Shown here: positions 26,302 through 35,772 of the stretch, piece by piece
Position numbering within the stretch: position 1 is the first letter of the stretch
Layout: the number at the start of each line of letters is the position of its first letter
Source: DATIXJ01 sp963714795
Lineage (GTDB): Bacteria; Bacteroidota; Ignavibacteria; UBA10030; SZUA-254
Direction of reading: 5' to 3'
Assembly (NCBI GenBank): GCA_963714795.1
Contig: CAVQPS010000006.1
Span: forward strand, 558,001-622,000
DNA length: 64,000 nucleotides
Made by a program: the position numbers and the translations under genes
The notes under the pieces: generated by a model
The model's input: the letters and a program-made list of their open reading frames with translations, nothing else
Database searches by the model: none
What the model was told of the DNA's origin: nothing

Positions 26302-26374
26302 TGAGCCCGGTGCGACTCGAACGCACGGCCCACGCCTTAAAAGGGCGTTGCTCTACCAGCTGAGCTACGGGCTC
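26302..26374 (-). tRNA. tRNA-Lys (anticodon TTT)
   Basis: The 73-base gene reads GAGCCCGTAGCTCAGCTGG at its 5' end. The anticodon loop CTTTTAA has anticodon TTT in the stem ACGCC/GGCGT, followed by the T-arm GTTCGAGTC and the acceptor strand CGGGCTC with discriminator A. No CCA is encoded. It lies 95 bases upstream of tRNA-Leu on the same strand. Confidence 0.96.
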
Positions 26375-26488
26375 GTAATTCCAACAAGAAATCTATCTTA
26401 ATGGATTAAAAATATACAAAAAATTCGTTCCACTCGCAACAATTTTTGACGGAAATAACATTGTTTGATTTTCGAAAGGAATCATAGA

Positions 26489-27148
26489 TTACAAAACGGC
26501 AGATTTCCGCAGTATGCGAATTGCCTGCGGAATGTCTTTATGTGAGAATATCGAATGCCCGGCAACAAGAACCGTCGCGCCGGCGGAAACAACCGCACCT
26601 GCATTATTTTCATCGATACCGCCATCCACTTCAAGTTCAATATCAAGACCGGTTTCCGCAATCATTCCCGCAACCTTTTCAATTTTTTTCATCATTGTCT
26701 TGATGAATTTTTGACCGCCGAAACCGGGATTTACTGTCATCACCAGCACAAGATCGACAAACGGAATAATTTCCTTTAACGATGACACCGGTGTGGCAGG
26801 ATTCAATGTAACGCCGGCTTTCATCTTCAATTCTTTAATCTTTTGAATTGTCCGATGAAGGTGCGGACAGGTTTCAACATGAACCGTCAACCGATCGACT
26901 CCTGCTTTTTGAAAGTCTTCCAGATACCGGTCGGGTGCTTCGATCATCAGATGTGCATCGAGAGGAAGTTTCGTGACTGAACGAATGGATTTGACAACCA
27001 TCGGACCGAATGTAATATTCGGAACAAAACAACCGTCCATAATATCCAGATGAAGCCAATCCGCTCTGCCGGCTTCACACTTTTGAATTTGCTGTTCGAG
27101 ATTTCTAAAATCGGCCGAGAGTACAGACGGAGCAATTTTTATCGCCAT
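26489..27148 (-). CDS. rpe: Ribulose-phosphate 3-epimerase
   Basis: The 219-residue protein interconverts ribulose 5-phosphate and xylulose 5-phosphate in the pentose phosphate pathway. It is a TIM barrel with the family motifs HLDIMDGCFVPNITFGP, DAHLMIEAP, VNPGFGGQKFI and EVDGGID, which hold the metal ligands and catalytic Asp residues. Length is typical. The start follows the PASTA protein stop by 9 bases, so the two are probably in one operon. Confidence 0.95.
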   Translation of the reverse strand: MAIKIAPSVLSADFRNLEQQIQKCEAGRADWLHLDIMDGCFVPNITFGPMVVKSIRSVTKLPLDAHLMIEAPDRYLEDFQKAGVDRLTVHVETCPHLHRTIQKIKELKMKAGVTLNPATPVSSLKEIIPFVDLVLVMTVNPGFGGQKFIKTMMKKIEKVAGMIAETGLDIELEVDGGIDENNAGAVVSAGATVLVAGHSIFSHKDIPQAIRILRKSAVL

Positions 27149-27157
27149 AATGCGCTT

Positions 27158-27937
27158 TCAATTTTCCAGAATTTCTTTTTTCTTTTCGGCCCCTTGTACG
27201 ACAAACAGATCGATTGCCTGTCCGATAGAAACCATTTCTCCGACACGAGGATACTGATCGACAATTGTATTCGGCAGAAGATCGATCGACGGAACATATG
27301 TCACATTTCCTATTTTCAGACCGATATTGAGAAGCACGGTTGTTGCCTCGGTCAGATTTTTCCCGGTAATATCGGGGACCGCAACTTTTTGTGAAGCACT
27401 CCCCTGACTGACAACAACGGAGACATACACGTCATGTTTGACTTTGACACCGGGATTTATTTTTTGTTCCACAACGGTATTTTCAGGAAATTCTTCCGAG
27501 GGTGCATATTCGACCGCTCCCAGTTTGAGTCCTTCCTTTTCCAGAACAAACATCGCGTCCCGCAGAGTTCTTCCTTTAATATTCGGAACGGAAATTAATA
27601 TTTCACCTCCGCTGACAGTCAAATAAACCCGTCGGCCGCGTTTCACCTTATCCCCCGACGGCGGATTTTGAATTATGACAATACCTGCCGGGTGATCACG
27701 GTCCATCCTCGTATCCGCAATCCGCGGTTCAAAGCCAAGCGAATCGAGAAGATGCCGGGCATCATCGGATTTCATGCCGGTCACCGATGGAACGACACAA
27801 ATCCCCCCCCGATTCACATACCACGGAAGCAAGATATCGTTACACAAAATGAAAAGGATGAAAAATAAAGATAAGGTCAGGTAAAACTTTTTCGCCTTTT
27901 GAGACGACAATATTTTTTTCAGTCCGGTCTTCGTCAT
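27158..27937 (-). CDS. PASTA-domain membrane protein
   Basis: From the ATG at 27937 the protein has 259 residues. It has a short cytoplasmic basic segment, one membrane helix (about 19-40, LSLFFILFILCNDILLPW) and three PASTA repeats facing outward: VVPSVTGMKSDDARHLL, VPNIKGRTLRDAMFVL and VPDITGKNLTEATTVL. PASTA domains often bind peptidoglycan or act as linkers in Ser/Thr kinases and penicillin-binding proteins. Here they stand alone without a kinase or transpeptidase domain, as is common in Bacteroidota, suggesting a cell-wall sensing or scaffold role. The TTG at 27964 is an unlikely alternative start. Confidence 0.85.
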   Translation of the reverse strand: MTKTGLKKILSSQKAKKFYLTLSLFFILFILCNDILLPWYVNRGGICVVPSVTGMKSDDARHLLDSLGFEPRIADTRMDRDHPAGIVIIQNPPSGDKVKRGRRVYLTVSGGEILISVPNIKGRTLRDAMFVLEKEGLKLGAVEYAPSEEFPENTVVEQKINPGVKVKHDVYVSVVVSQGSASQKVAVPDITGKNLTEATTVLLNIGLKIGNVTYVPSIDLLPNTIVDQYPRVGEMVSIGQAIDLFVVQGAEKKKEILEN

Positions 27938-28074
27938 TCGATGTTTTCTGCAAGAATATACCAAAAACTTTGCTGAACTTCAACATCATCGGGTCACAAC
28001 ATTGGTAATGCCGGGAAATTTACGTAAATTGTTTAAACTGAAAACCCACTCTCAATTATTCAAACGATCGACCG

Positions 28075-29307
28075 ATGTTCTTCATGTTTCAGTCTATTCT
28101 TTCTTTCATTCTCCTCGGAATTCAATTTTATTTTTTCCGAAAAATTCGGCTGAAACCCAAAAAGGTTCTTCGTAAACCTGTCCGTCTCTGTCTCGATATT
28201 ATCTTTACCCTTTTTTCGTTACCGCTGATCCTGATGTTATTTTTTCATTCTCCGTTGTACCTTCTTCCGCAATGGCTGGTCTATGGCGGGATATATCCGC
28301 TCTATATCTGGCATTTTTCGTTCTTCATACTTTTTCTGTTCGTTGTCACCGGTAAAATTATCAAAGTCCCCTTTCTTTTTCCACAATGGATATTGAAGAA
28401 ATTCCAAAAAACAAAGATCATTCTTGAAAGAATCGTTCAACATCCGGGATATGTTGAATTCGATGCACGGCGGCGCTCATTTATTCGATACAGCGGAATG
28501 TTTATTGCCGGTGCGACATTTACGGCAAGCACCTACGGTGCATTCCGCCGGAGTCAATATGAACTGACATCGATACAAATTCCGATTCAGAATTTACCGG
28601 AAGAATTTTCCGGAACGACAATCTCACTCATCAGCGACATTCATTCCAGCATTTTTATGGCAAAAGAAGAAATGAAGCGATATGCCGATGTGGTCAATGA
28701 ATTGCAATCGGACGTTATCGCAGTGACAGGAGATTTTGTCAACAGCATGGTGGAAGAAGTCTACCCGTTTGCCGAAGCATTTTCTTCGCTGCGGGCGCCG
28801 TATGGGGTGTTCGGTGTTTTGGGAAACCATGATTATTACACACGGCAGGTCGAAACGGTTGCCAAAGAAGTCAATAATTGCGGCATCAAATTGCTTCGAA
28901 ACACAAATGTTGCCATTCAAAAAGGAAATCAAAAATTATATATTTTAGGAGTTGACGACGTCGGTTCGGCGGGAAGTGCATCTCAATTGTTCGATGTTGC
29001 CCGTACGGGAATTGAAGTGAATACACCGACAGTATTGTTTTGTCATCGACCATATTTCTTCCGGCAGGCGGCCCGGAGAAACATCGATCTTACACTTTCG
29101 GGGCATACGCATGGAGGCCAGATCGTTTTCATTAAAACAAGTGCCGGAGTTATTGCACCCGCCCGCATGGTTTCTCCATATGTTGCCGGTTTATATACAA
29201 TGGGAGCATCGCAAATGTATGTGTCGCGGGGGATCGGAACCGTCGGAATTCCCATTCGCATAAATTGTCCGCCGGAAGTGACAAAAATAACTCTCGTTAA
29301 AGCGTAA
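28075..29307 (+). CDS. Membrane-anchored metallophosphoesterase (YkuE/YaeI-like)
   Basis: The N-terminal third has about four membrane helices (around residues 4-18, 40-57, 70-97 and 145-160). The C-terminal domain carries the calcineurin-like metal-binding motifs LISDIHSS (DxH), VTGDFVNS (GD), GNHDYY and SGHTHGGQ, all intact. Related proteins hydrolyse UDP-sugar or lipid A precursor phosphodiesters at the membrane, but the substrate of this one is not known. The 410-residue length is normal for the group. An in-frame ATG nine bases later (28084) is also possible. It stands alone, divergent from the PASTA gene. Confidence 0.85.
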   Translation: MFFMFQSILSFILLGIQFYFFRKIRLKPKKVLRKPVRLCLDIIFTLFSLPLILMLFFHSPLYLLPQWLVYGGIYPLYIWHFSFFILFLFVVTGKIIKVPFLFPQWILKKFQKTKIILERIVQHPGYVEFDARRRSFIRYSGMFIAGATFTASTYGAFRRSQYELTSIQIPIQNLPEEFSGTTISLISDIHSSIFMAKEEMKRYADVVNELQSDVIAVTGDFVNSMVEEVYPFAEAFSSLRAPYGVFGVLGNHDYYTRQVETVAKEVNNCGIKLLRNTNVAIQKGNQKLYILGVDDVGSAGSASQLFDVARTGIEVNTPTVLFCHRPYFFRQAARRNIDLTLSGHTHGGQIVFIKTSAGVIAPARMVSPYVAGLYTMGASQMYVSRGIGTVGIPIRINCPPEVTKITLVKA

Positions 29308-29339
29308 TGAATAAAATTTCCTTTGGGGCATTTCCTTTC

Positions 29340-29368
29340 TTGCTTCTCTCAGGCGATTTTTCTATATT
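29340..29368 (+). promoter_or_regulatory. Promoter of the nucleoside salvage operon
   Basis: TTGCTT (29340-29345) and TATATT (29363-29368) are exactly 17 bases apart, about 30 bases before the cdd start. The same hexamer pair precedes bshC. Confidence 0.5.
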
Positions 29369-29398
29369 TTTTCGTTTTTCATTTATGGATAGGAATTT

Positions 29399-29797
29399 GT
29401 GAACAAGACAAAACTTATTGTAGCCGCGCATAAAGCCAAAAAAAATTCTTACTCGCCGTATTCCAAGTTTCGTGTCGGAGCGGCGTTACTGACATCCACC
29501 GGAAAAATTATAACCGGATGTAACATTGAAAATAGTTCGTATAGCCTTACTATCTGTGCCGAAAGGACAGCTATCTTTAAAGCTGTTTCAGAAGGACATA
29601 AACGATTCAAGGCAATTGTCATTGCATCTGACTCAAGTAGCTTTATACCACCGTGTGGTGCTTGCAGACAGGTTTTAAGCGACCTTGCGGGGAATATTGA
29701 TGTGTTTCTTTCAAACAAAAAGCATGAAGTTCTGCATTTAAAAATGGAAGACTTTCTTCCAATGCCATTTAACGATTCTATGTTGAAAAATAAATAA
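29399..29797 (+). CDS. cdd: Cytidine deaminase
   Basis: The 132-residue protein deaminates cytidine and deoxycytidine. Zinc ligands are visible as Cys53 in CAERTA (catalytic Glu55) and Cys86/Cys89 in PCGACRQVL, and the substrate-binding GCNIENSSY is also present. The start is GTG 29399 with an AGGA site just upstream. It is the first gene of an operon with tdk, a nucleoside ABC transporter and a nucleoside phosphorylase, which fits salvage of imported nucleosides. Confidence 0.95.
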   Translation: MNKTKLIVAAHKAKKNSYSPYSKFRVGAALLTSTGKIITGCNIENSSYSLTICAERTAIFKAVSEGHKRFKAIVIASDSSSFIPPCGACRQVLSDLAGNIDVFLSNKKHEVLHLKMEDFLPMPFNDSMLKNK

Positions 29798-29804
29798 CAT
29801 TACC

Positions 29805-30380
29805 ATGGAAGTAGCAACCTTACATAATATGCCATATAACACAGGATGGATTGAAGTTGTTTGTGGGTGTATGTTCAGCGGGAAGACCGAAGAATTAATT
29901 CGACGGCTTCGCCGTGCTCAAATTGCCAAACAACATGTAAAAATCTTCAAACCGAAAATCGATAACCGCTACAGTACACATCAAATTGTTTCCCATAGTG
30001 ATCAAGCACTTTCTTCAATCATTATCGATAACCCGAGAGAAATTCTTGAATTAGCTTCTGAAGCTCAAGTGGTTGGTATCGATGAGGGACAGTTTTTTTC
30101 TTCGGAGTTAGTCGATGTTTGCGAACAACTTGCCAATAACGGAAAGCGAGTGATCGTTGCCGGACTTGATCAAGATTACCGGGGTAAACCGTTTGAGCCG
30201 ATTCCACAACTTCTTTCGGTTGCAGAATACATTACAAAGACATTAGCGATATGTATGGTATGTGGCAATCCCGCAGACCGGACTCAACGAACAACTCACC
30301 AGCAGGAGCTTGTCGTTGTGGGAGCACATAATATCTATGAAGCCCGATGCCGCAAATGTTTCGTCCCACCAAACGATTAG
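29805..30380 (+). CDS. tdk: Thymidine kinase
   Basis: The 191-residue protein has the type II thymidine kinase P-loop GCMFSGKTE (21-29), the DEGQFF motif and a four-Cys zinc site (CMVCG and CRKC) near the C-terminus. It phosphorylates thymidine and deoxyuridine to the monophosphate. It follows cdd by 7 bases, so deoxycytidine can be deaminated and then phosphorylated by neighbouring enzymes. The stop at 30380 is 10 bases before the lipoprotein start. Confidence 0.95.
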   Translation: MEVATLHNMPYNTGWIEVVCGCMFSGKTEELIRRLRRAQIAKQHVKIFKPKIDNRYSTHQIVSHSDQALSSIIIDNPREILELASEAQVVGIDEGQFFSSELVDVCEQLANNGKRVIVAGLDQDYRGKPFEPIPQLLSVAEYITKTLAICMVCGNPADRTQRTTHQQELVVVGAHNIYEARCRKCFVPPND

Positions 30381-30390
30381 AAAGCTGAAT

Positions 30391-31398
30391 ATGAAAAAAT
30401 CCCTCCTTCTTATCCTACTCGTGCTTTGTTTCGGATGCAAGAAACAAGGCGGTGAGCAACCATCGAATTCCGGGTTCAAAGCAGGATTGGTATTTGATGT
30501 CGGAGGCCGCGGAGATAAATCATTTAATGACGGTGCCTATCGAGGTTTGGAGCGTGCCAAGAAAGAACTCGGAACCGATTTTGAATACATCGAACCGGGT
30601 CCCGGGGCTGACCGGGAAGCGGCTTTGCGTCAACTTGCGAACAGAGAAGATATTGCTATTATCATTGGTATTGGATTCATTTTCACCGACGATATCACGA
30701 AAATCGCACAGGAATTCCCGAATAAAAAATTTGCCTGCGTTGATTATACGTTAGATACATCGAAAACTCTTCCGCCCAATCTTGTTGCTCTGGAATTTAA
30801 AGAAGAAGAAGGATCGTTTTTAGTCGGTGTACTGGCAAGCCTGCTCACAAAAAACAACACCATCGGGTTCATAGGCGGAATGCAATCACCGCTCATCAAA
30901 AAATTCGAGGCAGGATACGTCGCCGGTGCAAAATATGCTAATCCTCAATGCAAGGTATTAATCGGTTATGCCGGTGTTACCGGAGACGCTTTCAAGAATC
31001 CGGGAAAAGGAAAAGAACTTGCCCTTGGGCAATTTGGACAAGGTGCTGATATCATTTATCATGCATCCGGTGTTACGGGATTAGGTGTTATCGAAGCGGC
31101 AAGAGACACGAAGAAACTTGTAATTGGTGTTGATTCCGATCAATATCATGAGGCGCCCGGTTTTATTCTCACCAGTATGACGAAAGTCGTCGATGTGGCA
31201 GTTTTTGAGGCGATAAAAGCTGTCAAAGACGGAACATTTCAAGGCGGACGTGCGATTCGATTCGATTTAAAATCAAAAGGAATCGATTATGTCTATGACG
31301 ATAACAACCGCAATCTCATTCCCGACGATATCCATCAAAAAGTGGAATCGGTGAGAACGAAAATCATCAACGGAGAAATTTCAGTTCCCAATCAATAA
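30391..31398 (+). CDS. BMP-family nucleoside-binding lipoprotein
   Basis: The ATG at 30391 gives a 335-residue lipoprotein with the lipobox LCFGC (Cys16). A longer frame from 30262 would overlap tdk. The mature part is a type I periplasmic-binding fold of the Bmp/PnrA family: AGLVFDVGGRGDKSFNDGAYRG at the start, then GFIGGMQSPLIKKFEAGYVAG and GVDSDQYHEAP. PnrA-like members bind purine nucleosides. The gene stands before the ATPase and two permeases of the same ABC transporter and among nucleoside-salvage enzymes, so nucleoside uptake is the likely role. Confidence 0.9.
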   Translation: MKKSLLLILLVLCFGCKKQGGEQPSNSGFKAGLVFDVGGRGDKSFNDGAYRGLERAKKELGTDFEYIEPGPGADREAALRQLANREDIAIIIGIGFIFTDDITKIAQEFPNKKFACVDYTLDTSKTLPPNLVALEFKEEEGSFLVGVLASLLTKNNTIGFIGGMQSPLIKKFEAGYVAGAKYANPQCKVLIGYAGVTGDAFKNPGKGKELALGQFGQGADIIYHASGVTGLGVIEAARDTKKLVIGVDSDQYHEAPGFILTSMTKVVDVAVFEAIKAVKDGTFQGGRAIRFDLKSKGIDYVYDDNNRNLIPDDIHQKVESVRTKIINGEISVPNQ

Positions 31399-31414
31399 CC
31401 TTTCCCGGTCTTGC

Positions 31415-32921
31415 ATGGTTGCAGTACAGATGCAACATATCACCAAACGATTTGGTCGGGTTCTTGCCAACGACGATGTCGAACTGACAATCACAAAAGG
31501 CGAAATTCACGCCCTCGTCGGTGAAAACGGCGCCGGAAAATCTACCCTGATGCATATTTTGTACGGTATCCATCAGCAGGATAACGGAACAATCACTGTC
31601 GGCAACACCGTTGCAATAATAAATTCTCCCGCCGATGCAATACAACTTGGGATCGGGATGGTTCATCAACATTTCATGCTCATTCCCCCGCTGACCGTCG
31701 TCGAGAACATCATTCTGGGAAATGAACCAACATCGGTTGTACAAATCATCGATCGGGTGAAAGCGGAGCAATCCGTTACATCGCTTTCAGAATCATTTCA
31801 TCTTGCCATCGATCCGAAAGCCAAAATAGAATCACTTTCGGTTGGCATGCAACAACGGGTGGAAATACTCAAACTTCTCTATCGCAATGCAGAAATTCTT
31901 ATTTTGGACGAACCGACTCCCGTCCTCACACCTCAAGAGATCGATGATTTGTTCGAAACATTATTGCATCTGAAACAACAGGGAAAAACCATTATCCTGA
32001 TCACTCACAAACTGAACGAAGTCATGTCAATTACCGACAGGGTGACAGTGATGCGGCATGGAAAAGTTATCGCTTCCCTACCGTACAAAAGAAACAAATC
32101 AACAGGAGCTTGCCCGGATGATGGTCGGAAGGGATCTTATTCCGTTACAAGCATCTGTTACGACTTCATCCTCGGAAATTGGACTTGCACTGGAACATAT
32201 TTCCGCCCTTAATGACCGGCATCTCCCCGCTCTGCATGATATTTCACTGACAATTGCCAAAAAAGAAATTCTCGGCATAGCGGCAATAGAAGGAAACGGG
32301 CAATCGGAACTTATTCAGGTCATCACCGGACTTCGGGTTCCCGCGAACGGAAAGATTCTCATCGATGGAGTTGACATTCTGCATTCCAAAACAAACATTC
32401 CCATCAGTCATATCCCTGAAGACAGACAAAAACGAGGGCTTGTACTCGAATTCACGTTAAAGGAAAATATTCTTTTGGGAAGACAAAATGAAAAGCAATT
32501 TAATGCGGCTTTTTCCATTAATCAGAATGCTGTCGGTGTTTTTGCAGAGGATATTTTAGAACGATTTGATGTTCGGCCATTAAACGTGAACCAGCGGGCG
32601 CGGAACCTCTCCGGCGGGAATCAGCAAAAAGTCGTTATCGGCCGCGAACTGACAAAAAATGCGACCGTGATCATTGCGAGCCAGCCGACACGCGGACTCG
32701 ACATCGGAGCAATTGAATTTGTCCACCATACACTGCTTCACGAACGGGATCTCGGGAAATCAATCATGCTCGTTTCATCCGACCTGGATGAGCTTCTGTT
32801 ATTATCCGATCGTATTGCTGTGATGTACGAAGGAAAAATTGTCTTTCTCACTGAAACGCGGCGCACAACCCAGCGCGAACTGGGACAATACATGACGGGC
32901 ACTTTGCGCCAGACCGCATGA
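31415..32921 (+). pseudogene. Nucleoside ABC transporter ATPase (two ATPase domains), frameshifted
   Basis: Homologues are about 500 residues with two ABC domains. Here the reading breaks in two frames. The first part (31415 to a stop at 32212) holds domain one: GENGAGKSTL, signature ESLSVGMQQRV, LILDEPTPVL and the H-loop ITHKLNE. The second part, in the +1 frame, runs to 32921 with domain two: EGNGQSE, NLSGGNQQK and the IIASQPTRGLDIGA region typical of the second ATPase in this family. The match resumes exactly at AAAA 32087-32090. Removing one A joins the parts as LPYKETNQQELARMMVGRD without loss, for about 502 residues. It could be a sequencing or assembly error, a real mutation, or slippage; reading both parts separately would not give a normal transporter. 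The next gene overlaps it by 4 bases (ATGA), which argues for a working original gene. Confidence 0.8.
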
Positions 32922-33985
32922 AAGAAAAAATCTCTTCCATCGGGTATTCGCTTCTCGGACCGGTTATCGCCCTCGTTCTTTCCTTTATCGTCGGAGGAAT
33001 ATTTATTACTGCAATCGGTCAAAATCCGTTTGAAGTGTACAACCGATTTTTCGTCGATTCGTTGGGCAACAGCTACGGCATCGGTCAAATCCTGTTCAAA
33101 GCGACACCGTTAATGTTCACGGGATTATCAGCCGCAATCTGTTTTAAAGCAAATTTATTCAATATCGGTTCGGAAGGGCAACTTACTATCGGAGCGCTTG
33201 CCACGGCGCTGGTGGGAACATATTGTTCGTCATTATCATCGTGGATTCTATTACCGCTTTGTCTGATAGCAGGAATGGCCGGCGGCGCTTTTTGGGGATC
33301 TATTCCAGGCATTCTGAAGTCAAGATTTGGCGCTCATGAAGTCATCAATACCATCATGATGAATTTTATTGCTCTCGGCATCACGAGCTACCTCATTTCG
33401 AACGTCGTCGGTGTCACAGCGACAGTACACACTGCTGAAATCGCTCCCGCTGCAACGTTACCGCGACTCGATCAAATAGTTTCCATGTTCCATGCCTCTC
33501 CGGTCAATCTCAGCTTTGGTATTGCAATCATCAGTTGCTTTGGTATTTATTTTCTCATCAATAAAACCCGGCTGGGATATGAAATCCGCACCATCGGATT
33601 AAACAGTTCGGCGGCAGAATACGCTCGAATGCCGATCAAGAAGAATATCATTCTTACATTCACGATCGCCGGCGCCTGTGCCGGACTGGTCGGAACAAAT
33701 TTCGTTCTCGGTTATAAACATTATTTTGAATTGGGATTTTCAGAAGGAACCGGATTCATCGGCATTGCTGTTGCATTATTGGCAAAAAATAATCCGATCG
33801 GAATTATCTTCACAGCTCTGTTCTTTGGGCTTCTCGAATACGGCAGTCTCACGATCAATACGATGGTCCCAAAAGAGCTTGCCAATATTCTGCAGGCAAT
33901 CGTTATTTTATTTATCATCAGCCTGGCAAAAATTATGGAAGGACGGATTCAACGGAAAAGGAGTGCTGCTTCCGCAAATGTTTGA
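32918..33985 (+). CDS. Nucleoside ABC transporter permease 1 (NupP/YufP-like)
   Basis: The 355-residue protein has 8 or more hydrophobic helices and family segments NIGSEGQLTIGAL and GAHEVINTIMMNFIAL that mark sugar/nucleoside-type permeases of the BMP transporter group. Its ATG overlaps the ATPase stop (ATGA). It should pair with the next permease to form the channel for nucleosides delivered by the BMP lipoprotein. Confidence 0.9.
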   Translation: MKEKISSIGYSLLGPVIALVLSFIVGGIFITAIGQNPFEVYNRFFVDSLGNSYGIGQILFKATPLMFTGLSAAICFKANLFNIGSEGQLTIGALATALVGTYCSSLSSWILLPLCLIAGMAGGAFWGSIPGILKSRFGAHEVINTIMMNFIALGITSYLISNVVGVTATVHTAEIAPAATLPRLDQIVSMFHASPVNLSFGIAIISCFGIYFLINKTRLGYEIRTIGLNSSAAEYARMPIKKNIILTFTIAGACAGLVGTNFVLGYKHYFELGFSEGTGFIGIAVALLAKNNPIGIIFTALFFGLLEYGSLTINTMVPKELANILQAIVILFIISLAKIMEGRIQRKRSAASANV

Positions 33986-34877
33986 TGCATTATTCACCAT
34001 AACTTTTTTCTCTCAATGTTTGAGAATTTCCGTTCCGTATGCTCTTCCGGCACTCGGGGCAACATTCAGTGAGCGCGGCGGTGTGGTTAATATCGCACTC
34101 GAAGGCATTTTACTGATTTCTGCTTTTGCGACAACAGTTGCAACATATTATACCAATAATCCGGTCGTTGGATTGCTGTGCGGAATTTGTGCCGGACTGT
34201 TAGTCGGATTGCTTCACGGCATCATTACCGTTTCATTAAAGGCAGATCAAATTGTCAGCGGTATCGGCATCAATTTACTTGCCGTCGGAATAACAAAATT
34301 TTCCTGTCAGCTTATTTTCAATAGTTCGAGCAATTCGGCACGCATCATCGGAGTTGAACAGTGGACATTGTCGGAACATATTCCTATCCTTGACAATCCT
34401 TTTGTCATTATAACCATCATTCTTGTCATACTTTCGCAGTTTGTATTATTTCGCACGCGTTTCGGATTGCGGCTTCGGTCTGTGGGCGAGTTTCCTGCAG
34501 CGGCGGAAAGTTTGGGTGTCAACGTCACCGGCATTCGCCATGCCGGCGTGATGATTTGCGGGGCAATAACAGGCATTGGCGGGGCATGGCTGGCATTTAA
34601 CCAGCATAGCTTTACCGATGGCATGTCAGCCGGACGGGGGTTTATCGCTCTCGCAGCAATGATTATCGGGAAATGGAATCCGTTAGGCGCTGTTGCCGCG
34701 TGTCTGCTCTTTGGATTCGCTGAAAGTTTGTCCATTCAGCTTCAAAATATTTCCCAATACACACAATTTATTCAGCTTATTCCGTACATTGTAACGATGA
34801 TCGTCTTGGCTGGATTTATCGGACGATCGATACCTCCGGCCGCGGACGGAATTCCGTACGAAAAAGAACAAGTATAA
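33978..34877 (+). CDS. Nucleoside ABC transporter permease 2 (NupQ/YufQ-like)
   Basis: The ATG at 33978 overlaps the previous stop by 8 bases and gives a 299-residue membrane protein. A longer frame would start inside permease 1. The segments ALGATFSERGGVVNIALEG and the conserved GITGIGGAW-like loop match the second permease of the BMP/Nup transporter. It has about 8 membrane helices. The purine nucleoside phosphorylase gene follows 5 bases later. Confidence 0.9.
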   Translation: MFDALFTITFFSQCLRISVPYALPALGATFSERGGVVNIALEGILLISAFATTVATYYTNNPVVGLLCGICAGLLVGLLHGIITVSLKADQIVSGIGINLLAVGITKFSCQLIFNSSSNSARIIGVEQWTLSEHIPILDNPFVIITIILVILSQFVLFRTRFGLRLRSVGEFPAAAESLGVNVTGIRHAGVMICGAITGIGGAWLAFNQHSFTDGMSAGRGFIALAAMIIGKWNPLGAVAACLLFGFAESLSIQLQNISQYTQFIQLIPYIVTMIVLAGFIGRSIPPAADGIPYEKEQV

Positions 34878-34882
34878 TCTTA

Positions 34883-35701
34883 ATGAAACAATCGGAAACA
34901 AAAATTTCCCGACAGCTTCAAGAATCGATAAAATCAATACGGCAGCATATCCGGATTGTGCCTGACATCGGCATTATTCTCGGTTCCGGTTTGGGAGATT
35001 TTGCAAATACATTGGATCATTCCATATCGATCAACACATCCGATATACCGCATTATCCTCATTCGAGCGTCGTGGGTCATCGCGGAAAATTAGTCTCGGG
35101 GAAAATCGGAGCATGCAAGCTGCTCGTATTCCAGGGCCGGGTTCATTTTTACGAAACAGGTAATCTGGAAACAATACTCTACCCTATTCGTATCGCCCGG
35201 GCACTCGGTATCAAAATGCTTATCGTAACAAATGCCGCCGGCGGGGTGAATGCGGGATTTTCCCCCGGTGATTTAATGATGATTACCGATCAAATTAATT
35301 TGACATTTGAAAACCCTTTGCAAAATATCAAACGGGCTCATTGTAAAAAAGAATTGTACGATACAGAATTTCAAAAAGTCATCTTGGATGTTTCAAAGAA
35401 GAAATCGATCCCGGTCCGCCAAGGAATATATTGCGGGGTCAAAGGTCCAAGTTATGAAACGGCAGCAGAAATACGGATGGCAAACAAAATGGGCGCCGAT
35501 GCGATCGGAATGTCAACCATTAATGAAGTTTCGCTCGCTGTTGCACTCGGAATTCGTGTCGCCGGAATTTCCTGCATTACCAATCTTTCAACCGGTATCT
35601 CCGATCAAAAACTTTCTCATGACGAAGTAACCGAAGTTGCCAACATGGTCAAACAGTCATTCACGGAATTGCTGAAAGGCGTAATCGAAAAAATCAATTA
35701 G
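34883..35701 (+). CDS. punA: Purine nucleoside phosphorylase (trimeric type)
   Basis: The 272-residue protein splits purine nucleosides into base and ribose 1-phosphate. Motifs of the trimeric PNP/MTAP family are visible: ILGSGLGDFA, VVGHRGKLVSG, FQGRVHFYE, TNAAGGVN and YCGVKGPSYETAAEI. The C-terminal half has the usual ITNLSTGIS region. It ends the operon, so imported purine nucleosides can be phosphorolysed. A strong terminator follows. Confidence 0.92.
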   Translation: MKQSETKISRQLQESIKSIRQHIRIVPDIGIILGSGLGDFANTLDHSISINTSDIPHYPHSSVVGHRGKLVSGKIGACKLLVFQGRVHFYETGNLETILYPIRIARALGIKMLIVTNAAGGVNAGFSPGDLMMITDQINLTFENPLQNIKRAHCKKELYDTEFQKVILDVSKKKSIPVRQGIYCGVKGPSYETAAEIRMANKMGADAIGMSTINEVSLAVALGIRVAGISCITNLSTGISDQKLSHDEVTEVANMVKQSFTELLKGVIEKIN

Positions 35702-35725
35702 CATTGTGTTGAGAATAGACAAAAG

Positions 35726-35755
35726 AAAAGCCCTTGAGTCAAGGGCTTTTCTTTT
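35726..35755. terminator. Bidirectional terminator after punA and the octaheme cytochrome gene
   Basis: A 10-bp perfect stem (35726-35735 with 35741-35750) has T residues on the right and A residues on the left, so it can end both converging transcripts. Confidence 0.85.
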
Positions 35756-35772
35756 TCCGATAAAGGGAAATA

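Noticed and set aside
30262..30390. Extension of the BMP lipoprotein frame into tdk
   Set aside because: The lipoprotein signal begins at 30391 and the upstream part is tdk read in another frame.
32058..32921. Treating the second ATPase half as an independent gene
   Set aside because: Its start has no ribosome site, it overlaps the first half, and one base removal restores a normal two-domain ATPase.
33678..33977. Extension of permease 2 into permease 1
   Set aside because: It is the other frame of permease 1; the ATG at 33978 fits the 8-base overlap typical of this operon.
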